The notes below the pieces were generated by a model that had not been told where the DNA came from, did no database searches, and saw nothing but the letters and a program-made list of their open reading frames with translations. This document shows, one piece after another, positions 1 through 8,401 of a stretch of DNA of 35,567 nt; the stretch's first letter is position 1, and each line of letters begins with the position of its first letter. Position numbers and translations under genes: made by a program. Location of the stretch: contig JBQCHY010000068.1 in assembly GCA_051954235.1 (NCBI GenBank), forward strand, positions 1-35,567, in the 5' to 3' direction. The DNA is from 62-47 sp051954235 (lineage in GTDB: Bacteria > Pseudomonadota > Alphaproteobacteria > Rhizobiales > Xanthobacteraceae).

Positions 1-2
1 TC

Positions 3-80
3 CGCGCAATCGTCTCCACGATCAGCATCCCCGACCACCTGCTTCATGACAAAGCAGGCAGCGCAACAGCCAACCTGTAG
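3..80 (+). CDS. C-terminal tail of a truncated ORF, probably of an insertion sequence
   Basis: An open frame enters from the left edge and stops at 78-80, directly before the repeats of an insertion-sequence end. It encodes about 25 residues ending in HDKAGSATANL. I do not recognise the family from so short a tail. Its position immediately inside the terminal repeats suggests the last transposition gene of the element (an istB-type helper if the element is IS21-like). This is inference from context only. Confidence 0.3.
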   Translation, partial: RAIVSTISIPDHLLHDKAGSATANL

Positions 81-141
81 GGGGTCAATTTTGGACGCCG
101 ATCCCCCGGCTTACGGGGTCAATATTGCAGGCCGAATGACA
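81..141. mobile_element. Terminus of an insertion sequence (IS21-like) with two subterminal repeats
   Basis: Two 21-bp direct repeats are visible: GGGGTCAATTTTGGACGCCG plus A at 81-101 and GGGGTCAATATTGCAGGCCG plus A at 115-135, 34 bp apart and differing at three positions. The outer repeat is followed by ATGACA (136-141), which would give a terminal ...CA dinucleotide. Tandem subterminal repeats of about 20 bp ending in CA are characteristic of the IS21 family, so I read the junction at about 141/142 as the right end of such an element. The metallophosphoesterase reading frame resumes just outside. The element's body lies left of the window, so the family call is not proven. Confidence 0.55.
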
Positions 142-833
142 CGTTGGTTACTGGAGCGTGTAGCTGACCGGCGAGTGATCTATGTCATGGGAAACCACGA
201 ATCCTACGGCACCGACATCGACCGCACACTCGAAAAGGCCAAGGCGGCCGCGGGCGGAAGCAACGTGCATGTGCTGCAAGATGAAGTCGCCCATATTGAC
301 AATGTGACCTTTGTCGGCGCGACCCTTTGGACTGATTTTGCTCTCTTCGGCGACGCACATCGTGCGATGACGGTGGCATCGGATCGAATGAACGACTTCA
401 GGAAGATCCGAACGACCCGCTACATGGAACGATTCCGGCCATTGCACGCATTGGCCAGGCACCGGAGGTCCCGCGCATTTATTGAAGCCGAACTCCGTAA
501 AGAGCGATCCGGCTCCTCAGTGGTGGTAACACATCACGCGCCGCATCCGGCCCAGTTCTTGCGACCGGAAACGAATCCGTTGTTTGAACCTAACATTCTG
601 ACGTCTTCCTACCGAAGCGATCTTACATCGTTGATGTCGGCCGAGCCGGACGATGGAAACGAAGCGCTCCAGCCGGCTGAACTATGGGTCTACGGTCATA
701 CGCACGAATCCTTTGACGTCGTAATCGGCGAGACCCGGGTCGTAAGCAATGCGAAGCGCTATGGCCATGGTCGAACCGCGAGAGGACTTAGGACAATCCT
801 TGCTTCGATTCGAACTTCACGATTGAGATCTAG
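142..833 (+). pseudogene. Calcineurin-like metallophosphoesterase, 5'-truncated and frame-disrupted
   Basis: The sequence shows the second half of a calcineurin-like phosphoesterase: GNHE (from about 188), THHAPH (about 529) and GHTHES (about 697), which carry metal-binding and catalytic His/Asn residues. The N-terminal DxH and GDxxD metal-binding motifs are missing because the gene is cut by the insertion-sequence end at about 141. The open frame runs on to 1038, but a typical C-terminus for this family, FDSNFTIEI followed by a stop, is found at 804-833 in another frame. The frame is therefore broken somewhere between about 770 and 800. Loss of half of the metal site plus the frame change makes it a likely non-functional remnant. 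It may once have been co-transcribed with the downstream protease. Between 834 and 1057 I see no gene. Confidence 0.75.
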
Positions 834-1057
834 CAAGCAAGTCTTTGGCGAGACGCCGGCAAGAGGCCCATCACCGCCGAAACGACACGCCTGCATCAGA
901 CCATTGTTCGAGTCCCACATTACGAATCTGGCGCTCCGCGCATTCTGCAAACCTGATCGACCAAGTCCGCGACAGCAATTCCGGCCTACGTTCGTTCGAC
1001 ATCTGTCGATGGCTGCGCCGTGGTTTCGAGCCGAGTAACAATCACAAGGCAACGCGC

Positions 1058-3124
1058 ATGACCAAGAAAAGCTTGGCGAGGTTACGGAGACACCGTGCGG
1101 CCCTCGCCAACAATAGAGCTTCTGGCGGTCGCGATCCCGACAGCTCGAGTGCATCTCCGCATACCGAGTCGAGGTCCACCTCGGAAATCAGAATTGGCCA
1201 ACCAGTTGATGCATGGATTGTTGCTGGCGATGGGAACGTCGATCACGGCGATTCCAAACCGGCTCAAAGGCAGGAACGTCGCACGTCGGCGCGATGCGCG
1301 ATCCTGGCAGCTGCATTTCACAGCGCGACCAACGGCGCCGTCCGCCGGCAGTTGAAAGATGGAGCCGCCCTCGCTCTGATCATTTTCGTGCCGGGGGCGA
1401 GTTGGATCGATGGATTAAGTTCGCTCTTCATCGCGCGATTTGGCAAGCGCTGGAAACTGCTTCCGACAGACGCGCCTAAACTATCCCAGAAATCGCAGCG
1501 CAACAACGACACCGCATCCTATCTATCGAGAGGAGAACCGGTCATCGCTGTCGCAGTGGACCGCACCACACTACCCTCAACGCTTATCGCGGCGGCCGAT
1601 ATCACGATCAGCATCACCGCTCCCAGTGGCGTCACAATCGGTCGCGCAATCCGGATGTTTACCGGGAAGCCGGTTCCAAATAGCCTAGATAAGAACATTG
1701 CCGCCGGTCTCGAATTTCACGATATCGTTGCGGCATTTCGGGCGCACTCGTCGCCTGCAGAAATTGTCGATCGCCTGAAGCGGGCATCTCCTGCAGCGAG
1801 CGACGAAGCCTCATCGGAGCGACTTCCAAGTCTCCAGGACGCAGTTGAATATGGACCCGCGCGCGACTGGGGTTTGGCACTGGCACGCGACCTCACGGAT
1901 TACCGCGCCGGTTGCATCGGCTGGAGAGACGTGGACCGCGGAGCGGTATTGCATTCGGAACCCGGGTTGGGGAAATCGCTGTTCGCCCGCATTCTGGCAA
2001 GAGCATGCGGAGTGCCTCTGGTCGATTACTCGATAGCCGATCTTTTTGCGAACTCTCCGGGTGATCTGGATTCGGTCATCAAGGCATCACGCCAGATGTT
2101 TGGGCGTGCCGCGGCAGTAGCTCCGTGCATTCTGTTTTTGGACGAGATCGATGCGCTTCCTAACCGCGCAACAATGTCGCCACGCGGTGCGGACTGGTGG
2201 ACAAGCGTTATTACGGATTTCTTGCTCAGTCTCGACAATGCCATAGCCGGGAAGCGATCCGGCATCGTCGTGATAGCGGCTACCAACAACATAAAGGGAG
2301 TCGATGCCGCGATCCTGCGCCCAGGTCGGCTTGAGCGTGCGATCGAGATTTCGCGACCGGACTACTGCGGTACGATAAATATTCTCCGCCACCACGTAGA
2401 TGGAGCCCTCTCGGAGGCTGATATCGCGGAGGCCGCTCACCTGTTGGAAGGCTCGACGGGCGCCGAGATCATGATGGCTGTGCGTGGGGCGCGCCGTATC
2501 GCACGCTACGCCGGCTGCCCGCTGGACCGCGACCATCTTCTGCAAGCGATCGCACCACCTGAAGATATACCCAGTCCGACCCTCGACCGTACATGCTTCC
2601 ACGAAGCTGCTCACGCGGTAGCAGCACTCGTCGTTAACTCCGGCGTCGTCAAGCGGTGCGTAGTCAGCGGCAGCCTGGGAGCAGCCGGGCACACGGTGAT
2701 CTGGACGGACCCTTACGAGATAGCAACTCGAGATTCGATTGAACGACGAGTCACGGTCATGCTGTGCGGACGCGCCGCCGAGCAGCACTTCATGGGAGAT
2801 ATATCGATTGGATCTGGTGGCGGCGACGATTCGGATCTGGCCTGGGCGACACGCCTTGTCACAACCCTTCATGCGTCAACGGGGCTGGGTGGATCGTTGA
2901 TATATCTCACCTCGCATCAGGATGCATTGAGCGCCGTGCGAAGAGACCATGACCTTCGAGCAACGGTCGAGCGGCACCTGACAGCTCTACAGATAAGGGC
3001 TAATGAGCTCGTCGTCCGGCACCGAGACGCAATTATTGCCGTGGCCGATCAGCTCCGAATACAACGGCAAGTCTCAGGGGAGGAGATTCGCCGTATCGTC
3101 GAGACGACAGCATTGAACGGCTGA
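1058..3124 (+). CDS. Soluble FtsH-like AAA+ ATPase with M41 zinc metalloprotease domain
   Basis: This 688-aa protein combines an AAA+ ATPase and a peptidase M41 domain, like FtsH. Walker A is the variant SEPGLGKS (residues 300-307), Walker B is CILFLDEID (357-365), and an AATNN...RPGR stretch matches the second region of homology with an arginine finger. The zinc-binding HEAAH is at 515-519, with an aspartate-rich GGGDDSD segment further on that probably supplies the third ligand. In place of FtsH's N-terminal membrane helices there is a hydrophilic region of about 280 residues with no clear transmembrane segment, so it is probably cytosolic. The ATG at 1058 is preceded by AAGG at a suitable distance. 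An in-frame TTG at 845 would run back through the remnant gene and is less likely. Its substrates are unknown. A role as cargo or defence protease of the mobile region is inference only. Confidence 0.85.
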   Translation: MTKKSLARLRRHRAALANNRASGGRDPDSSSASPHTESRSTSEIRIGQPVDAWIVAGDGNVDHGDSKPAQRQERRTSARCAILAAAFHSATNGAVRRQLKDGAALALIIFVPGASWIDGLSSLFIARFGKRWKLLPTDAPKLSQKSQRNNDTASYLSRGEPVIAVAVDRTTLPSTLIAAADITISITAPSGVTIGRAIRMFTGKPVPNSLDKNIAAGLEFHDIVAAFRAHSSPAEIVDRLKRASPAASDEASSERLPSLQDAVEYGPARDWGLALARDLTDYRAGCIGWRDVDRGAVLHSEPGLGKSLFARILARACGVPLVDYSIADLFANSPGDLDSVIKASRQMFGRAAAVAPCILFLDEIDALPNRATMSPRGADWWTSVITDFLLSLDNAIAGKRSGIVVIAATNNIKGVDAAILRPGRLERAIEISRPDYCGTINILRHHVDGALSEADIAEAAHLLEGSTGAEIMMAVRGARRIARYAGCPLDRDHLLQAIAPPEDIPSPTLDRTCFHEAAHAVAALVVNSGVVKRCVVSGSLGAAGHTVIWTDPYEIATRDSIERRVTVMLCGRAAEQHFMGDISIGSGGGDDSDLAWATRLVTTLHASTGLGGSLIYLTSHQDALSAVRRDHDLRATVERHLTALQIRANELVVRHRDAIIAVADQLRIQRQVSGEEIRRIVETTALNG

Positions 3125-3150
3125 GATCAACAAGGCAGAAAGGAGACACC

Positions 3151-3417
3151 ATGCTCGTTGTTACGATCGACCTTGTACCCGGTGGTTATGAAACACATCG
3201 TCGCACCATCGCGTCGATGGAAATATCCAATGTAAGCGATCTCGCCGATTGCTCCAATTATCGTGTTGCGACAAGGGAAGGAGAGAATCCTCTCACTGGC
3301 GAGCCGCTGCGAGAAACCGCCTGTATGGTGCTCGCACACAAACGCCGGCAGAGCGTTTTTGCTCTCCTGCAGAAAGCGTGTGCTGAGACCCTAAAAGCGA
3401 ATTACGTCGAACTTTAG
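3151..3417 (+). CDS. Conserved-looking 88-aa hypothetical protein
   Basis: This is a small soluble protein starting MLVVTIDLVPGG, with a strong AAGGAGA Shine-Dalgarno 6 bases before the ATG and only 26 bp after the metalloprotease gene, so the two are probably co-transcribed. The strand-rich start, the SDLADCSNYRV segment and a basic C-terminal half (HKRRQSVFALLQKA) suggest a compact alpha/beta fold. There is no signal peptide or membrane segment. I do not recognise a named family. Its position suggests a partner, adaptor or substrate of the AAA+ protease, which is inference. Confidence 0.65.
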   Translation: MLVVTIDLVPGGYETHRRTIASMEISNVSDLADCSNYRVATREGENPLTGEPLRETACMVLAHKRRQSVFALLQKACAETLKANYVEL

Positions 3418-4206
3418 CGACCGAATGAACGGTTTGGAGATCGCTCTGTAGTAGGAAGCGATCATGACCAAATCGACCACTATCCTTTTCGCATGCCAGA
3501 GGGCGATGCGCTTCGTACGCCAGGCTTAAGCCAGTGGTCCGATAGGATCCGCCGGCGATACCCGGCGGAAGAGGTCGTCTCCTCAAAATGTCTCAGATTT
3601 CACGCCACGCCGACACCAAGCCGGCCGTGAGGAGTAGCATTATGAAGATCTCCATTGTTCCCGAAAGGGATGACTGCGGGTTGATCCCGTAGCACCTCGC
3701 CTCCCGAACCTGCGCAATGCGGTTCGGCGCGGGTCGCCGAATTCCTGCGGCTGAAGAAGCCCGTCGCCTAAGCGACGAGCTCGGGAGGCTCATCAAAGAA
3801 ACCTGAAAACTCCAGGCCGCCTCGCGCGCCAACGGATTGCTATGGGCGCCGCTGATAAGCGAGACGCTCCCGGTGTCGATCGACCGAAGATGTTGCCTTC
3901 CTCGGTCTAAGGCAACTTGGAACGCTGCCCTTCGTATTCCAAATGAACTCGATGACGGATCGTGGGTGCCGCGCCTGAACAACGCAGCTCCTAACTCAGC
4001 ATCGACCAGAAGGCAAATCCGCAAGCGCTTCGTTTGCGGAAACGGCGAAGCTTTGTCCGCGACGCGGTGAACGGCTCTCGACGGGAATTTGTCTCGAGCG
4101 CCGCGAATCCAACCGTGTCGGTGGCACTGCAGGCTGGCTGCACTTCCGACTTTGGACCCGCTCGCATCGACGCGTGAGACGTCATGTTCTTAGGAAGGTT
4201 TCAACC
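3418..4206. other. Gene-poor gap before the Tn7-like module
   Basis: No convincing gene is visible in 789 bp. Several frames are open over 60-140 codons, but none has recognisable motifs or a good ribosome-binding site. A 29-codon frame at 3717-3806 (starting MRFGAGRRIP) is possible but unsupported. In Tn7 the transposon end next to tnsA lies a short way upstream of it, so one end of the element should be in this gap. The best candidate start is TGTCTCAGA at 3589. I could not find a clear series of repeated TnsB-type binding sites by eye. An AGGAAGG ribosome-binding site for tnsA sits at 4192-4198. Confidence 0.5.
3589..3597 (+). repeat. Candidate left terminus TGTCTCAGA of the Tn7-like element
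   Basis: TGTCTCAGA at 3589-3597 is repeated in inverted orientation at 11132-11140, on the far side of the tns genes. A 5'-TGT...ACA-3' boundary is the rule for Tn7-like elements. The flanking pentamers (CAAAA on the left, CCAAG on the right) do not match, so a 5-bp target duplication is not seen. The match is only 9 bp and could be chance. Confidence 0.25.
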
Positions 4207-4956
4207 ATGAGTAATGGACAGAATATTTACACTCGCGCTGCCATGCTCGCGACCTCGAAGGCGACGATCGTAGCATCGCCAGACTGGCATCCGATCCGGA
4301 CGTTCGTGGAAAGAGCCCACAACAAGCCGGTCGGCCGTCTGGTCTCGCGAAAATCGAAGCGCGCCATGCCATGGGAAGGTTTTGGCGAGCGGCACTTGAT
4401 GATGATTTCTGAAGCAGACATCGCTGTTGAGCGTTTCCTCGCGCAACCACACCGTCTCGAGATCCGAGCGGAGGCGGAGCGTCGCCGGCTAGACTACTTT
4501 CCTGACCTAATGCGGCGGATGGCCGACGGGACGATCGAGATCGTTGAGGTTAAGAAGTCGAAGGACGAGATCGACGCCGATCCCGACTACGCCTTCAAAA
4601 TCGCGATGGCCGAGAAAGTCTACGAAGCCATCGGGTGGACGTTCCGGATCGTCGTCGCGGACGACGAGATCGACATCGATCCGCTCCTTCCCAACGCGCA
4701 AAGGATATTCGCGGACAAGTTCGCCGTCATCGGCACGCGTGAGCGTCTCGCCCTGGAGGAAACCTTCGAGACGAAGGGCGACCTCGCGTACGCTGAGGCG
4801 ATCGAGACGATCGCCGGCGCTGGCGGCTACCCGGTCGACCGCGCCCGGAAGGTGCTGCACGCGTTCTTTTGCACGCGTTCGGCAGGCATAGACATCACAA
4901 GCAAGATCACGCGCGACAGTGTCGTGACGAAGCCGGAAGGGCGTGGGCGGCGCTGA
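4207..4956 (+). CDS. tnsA: TnsA-like endonuclease subunit of a Tn7-like transposase
   Basis: This 249-aa protein has the restriction-endonuclease-like core of TnsA, which in Tn7 nicks the 5' ends of the transposon while TnsB cuts the 3' ends, giving cut-and-paste transposition. The catalytic set is visible as E61 (in GFGERH), D100 (in DYFPD) and E114-V-K116 (in IVEVKK), close to the spacing of E63, D114, Q130 and K132 in Tn7 TnsA. Glutamate replaces the glutamine of the QxK motif. The C-terminal part (from about residue 170) would be the TnsC-contacting domain. The ATG at 4207 follows AGGAAGG at 4192-4198, which decides against the GTG at 4174. It is the first gene of the tnsA-tnsB-tnsC-tniQ operon, 24 bp before tnsB. 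Confidence 0.9.
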   Translation: MSNGQNIYTRAAMLATSKATIVASPDWHPIRTFVERAHNKPVGRLVSRKSKRAMPWEGFGERHLMMISEADIAVERFLAQPHRLEIRAEAERRRLDYFPDLMRRMADGTIEIVEVKKSKDEIDADPDYAFKIAMAEKVYEAIGWTFRIVVADDEIDIDPLLPNAQRIFADKFAVIGTRERLALEETFETKGDLAYAEAIETIAGAGGYPVDRARKVLHAFFCTRSAGIDITSKITRDSVVTKPEGRGRR

Positions 4957-4980
4957 GCGTCGCCCACGACAGGAGTTTTC

Positions 4981-7344
4981 ATGACCACGCTCAATCTCAA
5001 GCCTGGCGACATCTACGATCTTCCGGACGGCCGTTTCAGTTTCCTCGAGGAATGGGCGGATGACGGAACACTGTGGTTCATCAAGAGCACCGGCGCCCGG
5101 CTGCCCATGACTGAAGTCCAGCTTATCGATATGCTTGGTGCGGGCGAGGCCAAGAAAATCGACATCTTCAAGCGGTCCGATGGTCGTCCCAAGTCAACCA
5201 ACGATCTTGGCGAATTCGCGCCCGGCGAGGAATTCTCGCCGGAAGCAATCCGCGCGCGTACGTTGCAGTTTTTCGTTCGTGAGTGGGACGATGCCCAGGG
5301 GCCTACGCTCGGTCGCAAGGGTCTCGAGAAGTTCATCGAGAGCTTCAGGTACGACGATCGTCTCAAGCTGCTGAACCATCCTGTGAAGGCGACGGCTCTC
5401 TACAACGCCATCCTCAATTGCGGAGAACCCGGCAACAGGCCGCTCCGTGTGTTCCGCTCACTGCGCGGGAAGACTGAGAGAAAGCGCTTCGGTAATATCG
5501 TCGAGGACGGATTGGACCAAGCCGTCGACTTCTATTGGAGCCTGCGGCCCCGCACCTACACTGACGCGTATGGCTTCTTCCGTGACCTGATGACGAAGGC
5601 TGGCGTCTCGCCCGAGGAATTTCCGCGGCGCATGGAGACGCTGCGCCGGCGGATCAATCGTACGATCAACCAAGAGAACTGGGCCCGCAAGTATTCTCGT
5701 CGCGAAGCAACGCTCAAGTTCGAGGGCGTGAAGGATAGCCTTTGGGCAAAAGAGCCGCTCGAGCTGGTCATCATGGATCACACCGTGATCGACACCTTCG
5801 TCGTTTTCGATAATGAATTCTTCCTGCCGCTCGGCCGGCCGACACTGACGGTCGCGATCGACGTCGCGACGAGGATGATCCTCGGATATCTCGTCTCGTT
5901 TGAGCCTGCCAGTCTCCACTCGGTGCTGACGACGCTCAAGCGCGTCAACCGCAACAAGAACTACATGACGAAGCTGTTCTCGGACATCGAAGGAACTTGG
6001 GACGGTTGGGGCCTGCCGAAGGCTCTGCTCGTCGACTCGGGATGGGAATTCAAGAGCCCGAGCCTGCAGGATTCGCTGCGAGATATCGGCACCGAAATCA
6101 TCTGGTCCCCCGTCCGGACGCCGCAATACAAGGCGGTCGGTGAACGCTTCTTCAAGAACCTCAATGACCGTCTTTTCCACAAGCTGCCCGGCGGCGTGCC
6201 TGCCGGCCCGACCGTAATGCGACTGATCGACATCAAGCCGCGCGAGGACGCTGTGATCAGTCTCGGATCTCTCGACGAGATCATCCACGAAACCATCATC
6301 GGCTACCAGAACGAATTCCACACCGGGATAGACGACTTCCCAGCCCAGGTCTGGAAGCGGCGGCTAAAGACCAGGGATGTCATCTCCGACATCAACGCGC
6401 TCGACCATCTGCTCGGTCGGATGGCGCGGGTTCGTCTGACGCGCGCTGGAATCCGGTTCAAGCACATGGATTTCCACGACCAGCACAAAACGTCCAAGCT
6501 TCTTGACGACATGTCCAGGAACGCTAGACGTCGCGACCAATCGAAGTCGCCGATCGGCAGCGCTCGCTGCTGGGCGACGATCAAGTGGGATCCCATCGAC
6601 GCAAGCTGTATCCAGGTCTGGAACGATGGCGTCAAGCCGCCGCGCTTCGTCACGCTGCCAAACCGTAGCCGTCAATTCGTCATGATGCCGCCTGGCGCAC
6701 ACCGCCAGCGCGACGCGAAAAGCGAGTTCACGCGACCGATTTCGTTCTGGCAGGCCGAGAAGGTTCGAATCTTCGCCAAAGAATCCGGTCTTCCGTTCGA
6801 TACTGACGAACAGAAGTGGATCGCGCGCAACAAACTTCGTGAGAAATGGGAGCGCATCGCGGGGATCCTGCCTATGCGCGACACCCGAGAAGCTATCCGC
6901 GGACTCGCGCAATCGCAGGGGATGTTCGACCGGCGGGTGCGGCCGTCTGATTCTGCGACTCCCGACGACGCGTCGATCTCGGCGTCCGATGTGCTGTTCG
7001 CCACGGCGGAGCCGACGGTCAGTGGCTACGGCGAGGCGACCCTAGTCCCGCAGCAGATTGCCGCATTTGAACGCGAGGAAGACGAGCGCCGAGCGAAGGG
7101 TAAGTCGCCAACCGAGAAGCAGAAGAGAAGGCGAGCCCGCACCATCAAGGAAAAGAAGGAGGCCGAAGTGGAGGCCCGCACCGCGGCCGCCACCGAAAAA
7201 GCCAAGGAACGCGCTCGGCAGGCCGCCTCGCAGCGGGACGCGACTGCCAAGAAGGCCAAGGACGAGCCGGCCGCGAAGAAGGCGGATCCCAAGAAGCGGG
7301 ATCCGGACATTGATCTCGATAGGTTCTTAGATGGTGACGAATGA
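4981..7344 (+). CDS. tnsB: TnsB-like DDE transposase (Mu/retroviral-integrase type)
   Basis: This 787-aa DDE transposase binds the transposon ends and catalyses 3' cleavage and strand transfer. The RNase H-fold triad is visible as D266 (IMDHTV), D352 (VDSGWEF) and E388 (VGERFF), a DD(35)E spacing. The N-terminal 250 residues would hold the DNA-binding helices. After the catalytic core follow a Mu-transposase-like C-terminal barrel region and a tail of about 100 residues that is extremely rich in Lys, Arg, Glu and Ala, probably a long charged helix. The corresponding C-terminal tail of Tn7 TnsB contacts TnsC. The start has an AGGAG site 24 bp after tnsA. Its stop codon overlaps the start of tnsC by 4 bp, indicating translational coupling. 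Confidence 0.92.
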   Translation: MTTLNLKPGDIYDLPDGRFSFLEEWADDGTLWFIKSTGARLPMTEVQLIDMLGAGEAKKIDIFKRSDGRPKSTNDLGEFAPGEEFSPEAIRARTLQFFVREWDDAQGPTLGRKGLEKFIESFRYDDRLKLLNHPVKATALYNAILNCGEPGNRPLRVFRSLRGKTERKRFGNIVEDGLDQAVDFYWSLRPRTYTDAYGFFRDLMTKAGVSPEEFPRRMETLRRRINRTINQENWARKYSRREATLKFEGVKDSLWAKEPLELVIMDHTVIDTFVVFDNEFFLPLGRPTLTVAIDVATRMILGYLVSFEPASLHSVLTTLKRVNRNKNYMTKLFSDIEGTWDGWGLPKALLVDSGWEFKSPSLQDSLRDIGTEIIWSPVRTPQYKAVGERFFKNLNDRLFHKLPGGVPAGPTVMRLIDIKPREDAVISLGSLDEIIHETIIGYQNEFHTGIDDFPAQVWKRRLKTRDVISDINALDHLLGRMARVRLTRAGIRFKHMDFHDQHKTSKLLDDMSRNARRRDQSKSPIGSARCWATIKWDPIDASCIQVWNDGVKPPRFVTLPNRSRQFVMMPPGAHRQRDAKSEFTRPISFWQAEKVRIFAKESGLPFDTDEQKWIARNKLREKWERIAGILPMRDTREAIRGLAQSQGMFDRRVRPSDSATPDDASISASDVLFATAEPTVSGYGEATLVPQQIAAFEREEDERRAKGKSPTEKQKRRRARTIKEKKEAEVEARTAAATEKAKERARQAASQRDATAKKAKDEPAAKKADPKKRDPDIDLDRFLDGDE

Positions 7345-8396
7345 TGAAAAGCAACGCTCTAACCAAGCCGGCCGAGCCCGAAACTTTTGCTTCGATCCGC
7401 GCGCGGTTCAAGGAGATGAAAGTCGGTAATAAGCGACTTGAGATGATCGAGGCCGAGATAAACGATCTGTTGGAGGAGACCGAGGCGGTCGTCGCCATCG
7501 ACCTGGAGCAAGAGGCTGAGGCCGACAAGAACAGACAAGCCATCAAGTACAGCGAGATGGACATCGTCTCGATTATCGGCCCGACCGGTTCGACGAAGAC
7601 CACGTCGGTCGAGAAGATCGCCGAGAAGTGGAACAAGAAACGCCCGAGCCAGATGCCCGTGGTCATGGTGACCATTCGATCGTCCACCCGTACCGAAAAG
7701 CAACTTCAGGTCCAGATACTCGAGGCGTTCAAGGACCCCCAGGCCGACGTTGTGCGCAGGAACACCGCCTACTCGCCGGACCAGGCCATCAGGGCCATTC
7801 GGAACATTGCCCGTTCGAAGCATACGTACGTTGTCGTCTTGGACGAAGCGAACAACATGATCGGTCAGGACGCTATCGCGACTGCGCGTCCGATGGCTAA
7901 GGCGATCAAGAGTCTCGTCAACGAAGGTGTGTTTGCGGTCGTCGTTATGGGCACGGCGAAGGCGCACCGGCTTTTCGAGGTCGACCCAGAACTCAACACG
8001 CGAAAGACCGCCGATATTAATCTCGACCCCGTCAATCTCGCTGTTCCCAGCGAGCGCAGCTACTTCTTCAAGTTCATCGGGCAGATCGATCGGCAGATGG
8101 AGCGCGAGGGCATCGTCGAGACTAGGGTCCGGCTCATTGAAGACCTCAAGAGCAGGGCAATGGTTTACGACATGTCGGGAGGAGTTGTAGGAAATGTCGT
8201 CCGGATCCTGCGCATCGCCCTTCGCCTGGCCCACCGCGAGAAGCGGCGGAGCATCGAATGGAAGGATATCGAGGCAGGCTATTATGCTTGGAAGACCACA
8301 CAGGTAGACGACAACGGCCAACCGGTCGAAATCTACGATCCGTTCATCGAAGGTCCGAAAGCTCGAACTCTCGAAGCGGTCAAGGATCTCGGATAG
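7341..8396 (+). CDS. tnsC: TnsC-like AAA+ ATPase regulator of transposition
   Basis: This 351-aa AAA+ ATPase would link the target selector (TniQ/TnsD) with the TnsA-TnsB transposase by polymerising on target DNA. The Walker A motif is GPTGSTKT (residues 80-87), in which threonine stands where nearly all P-loops have glycine before the lysine. Walker B is YVVVLDEANN (D168, E169). The N-terminal 70 residues are highly charged. The gene starts inside the tnsB stop (ATGATG at 7341, either ATG possible) and ends 5 bp before tniQ, so it is in the middle of a coupled operon. IstB of IS21 is related in fold, but the neighbours and order fit TnsC. Confidence 0.88.
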   Translation: MMKSNALTKPAEPETFASIRARFKEMKVGNKRLEMIEAEINDLLEETEAVVAIDLEQEAEADKNRQAIKYSEMDIVSIIGPTGSTKTTSVEKIAEKWNKKRPSQMPVVMVTIRSSTRTEKQLQVQILEAFKDPQADVVRRNTAYSPDQAIRAIRNIARSKHTYVVVLDEANNMIGQDAIATARPMAKAIKSLVNEGVFAVVVMGTAKAHRLFEVDPELNTRKTADINLDPVNLAVPSERSYFFKFIGQIDRQMEREGIVETRVRLIEDLKSRAMVYDMSGGVVGNVVRILRIALRLAHREKRRSIEWKDIEAGYYAWKTTQVDDNGQPVEIYDPFIEGPKARTLEAVKDLG

Positions 8397-8401
8397 CTGA
8401 C

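Noticed and set aside
905..925. GTTCGAGTCCC resembling a tRNA T-loop
   Set aside because: The five bases on either side do not pair as a T-stem, and no acceptor or anticodon arm is found nearby.
845..1057. Earlier TTG start for the AAA+ protease
   Set aside because: It would run through the tail of the phosphoesterase remnant; the ATG at 1058 has a ribosome-binding site and starts the charged N-terminus.
3593..4024. 143-codon minus-strand frame in the gap before tnsA
   Set aside because: No motif, no ribosome-binding site and unlikely composition; a chance open frame in GC-rich DNA.
7341..8396. IstB helper ATPase of an IS21 element
   Set aside because: Gene order behind TnsA and TnsB and followed by TniQ, and the protein length, fit TnsC instead.
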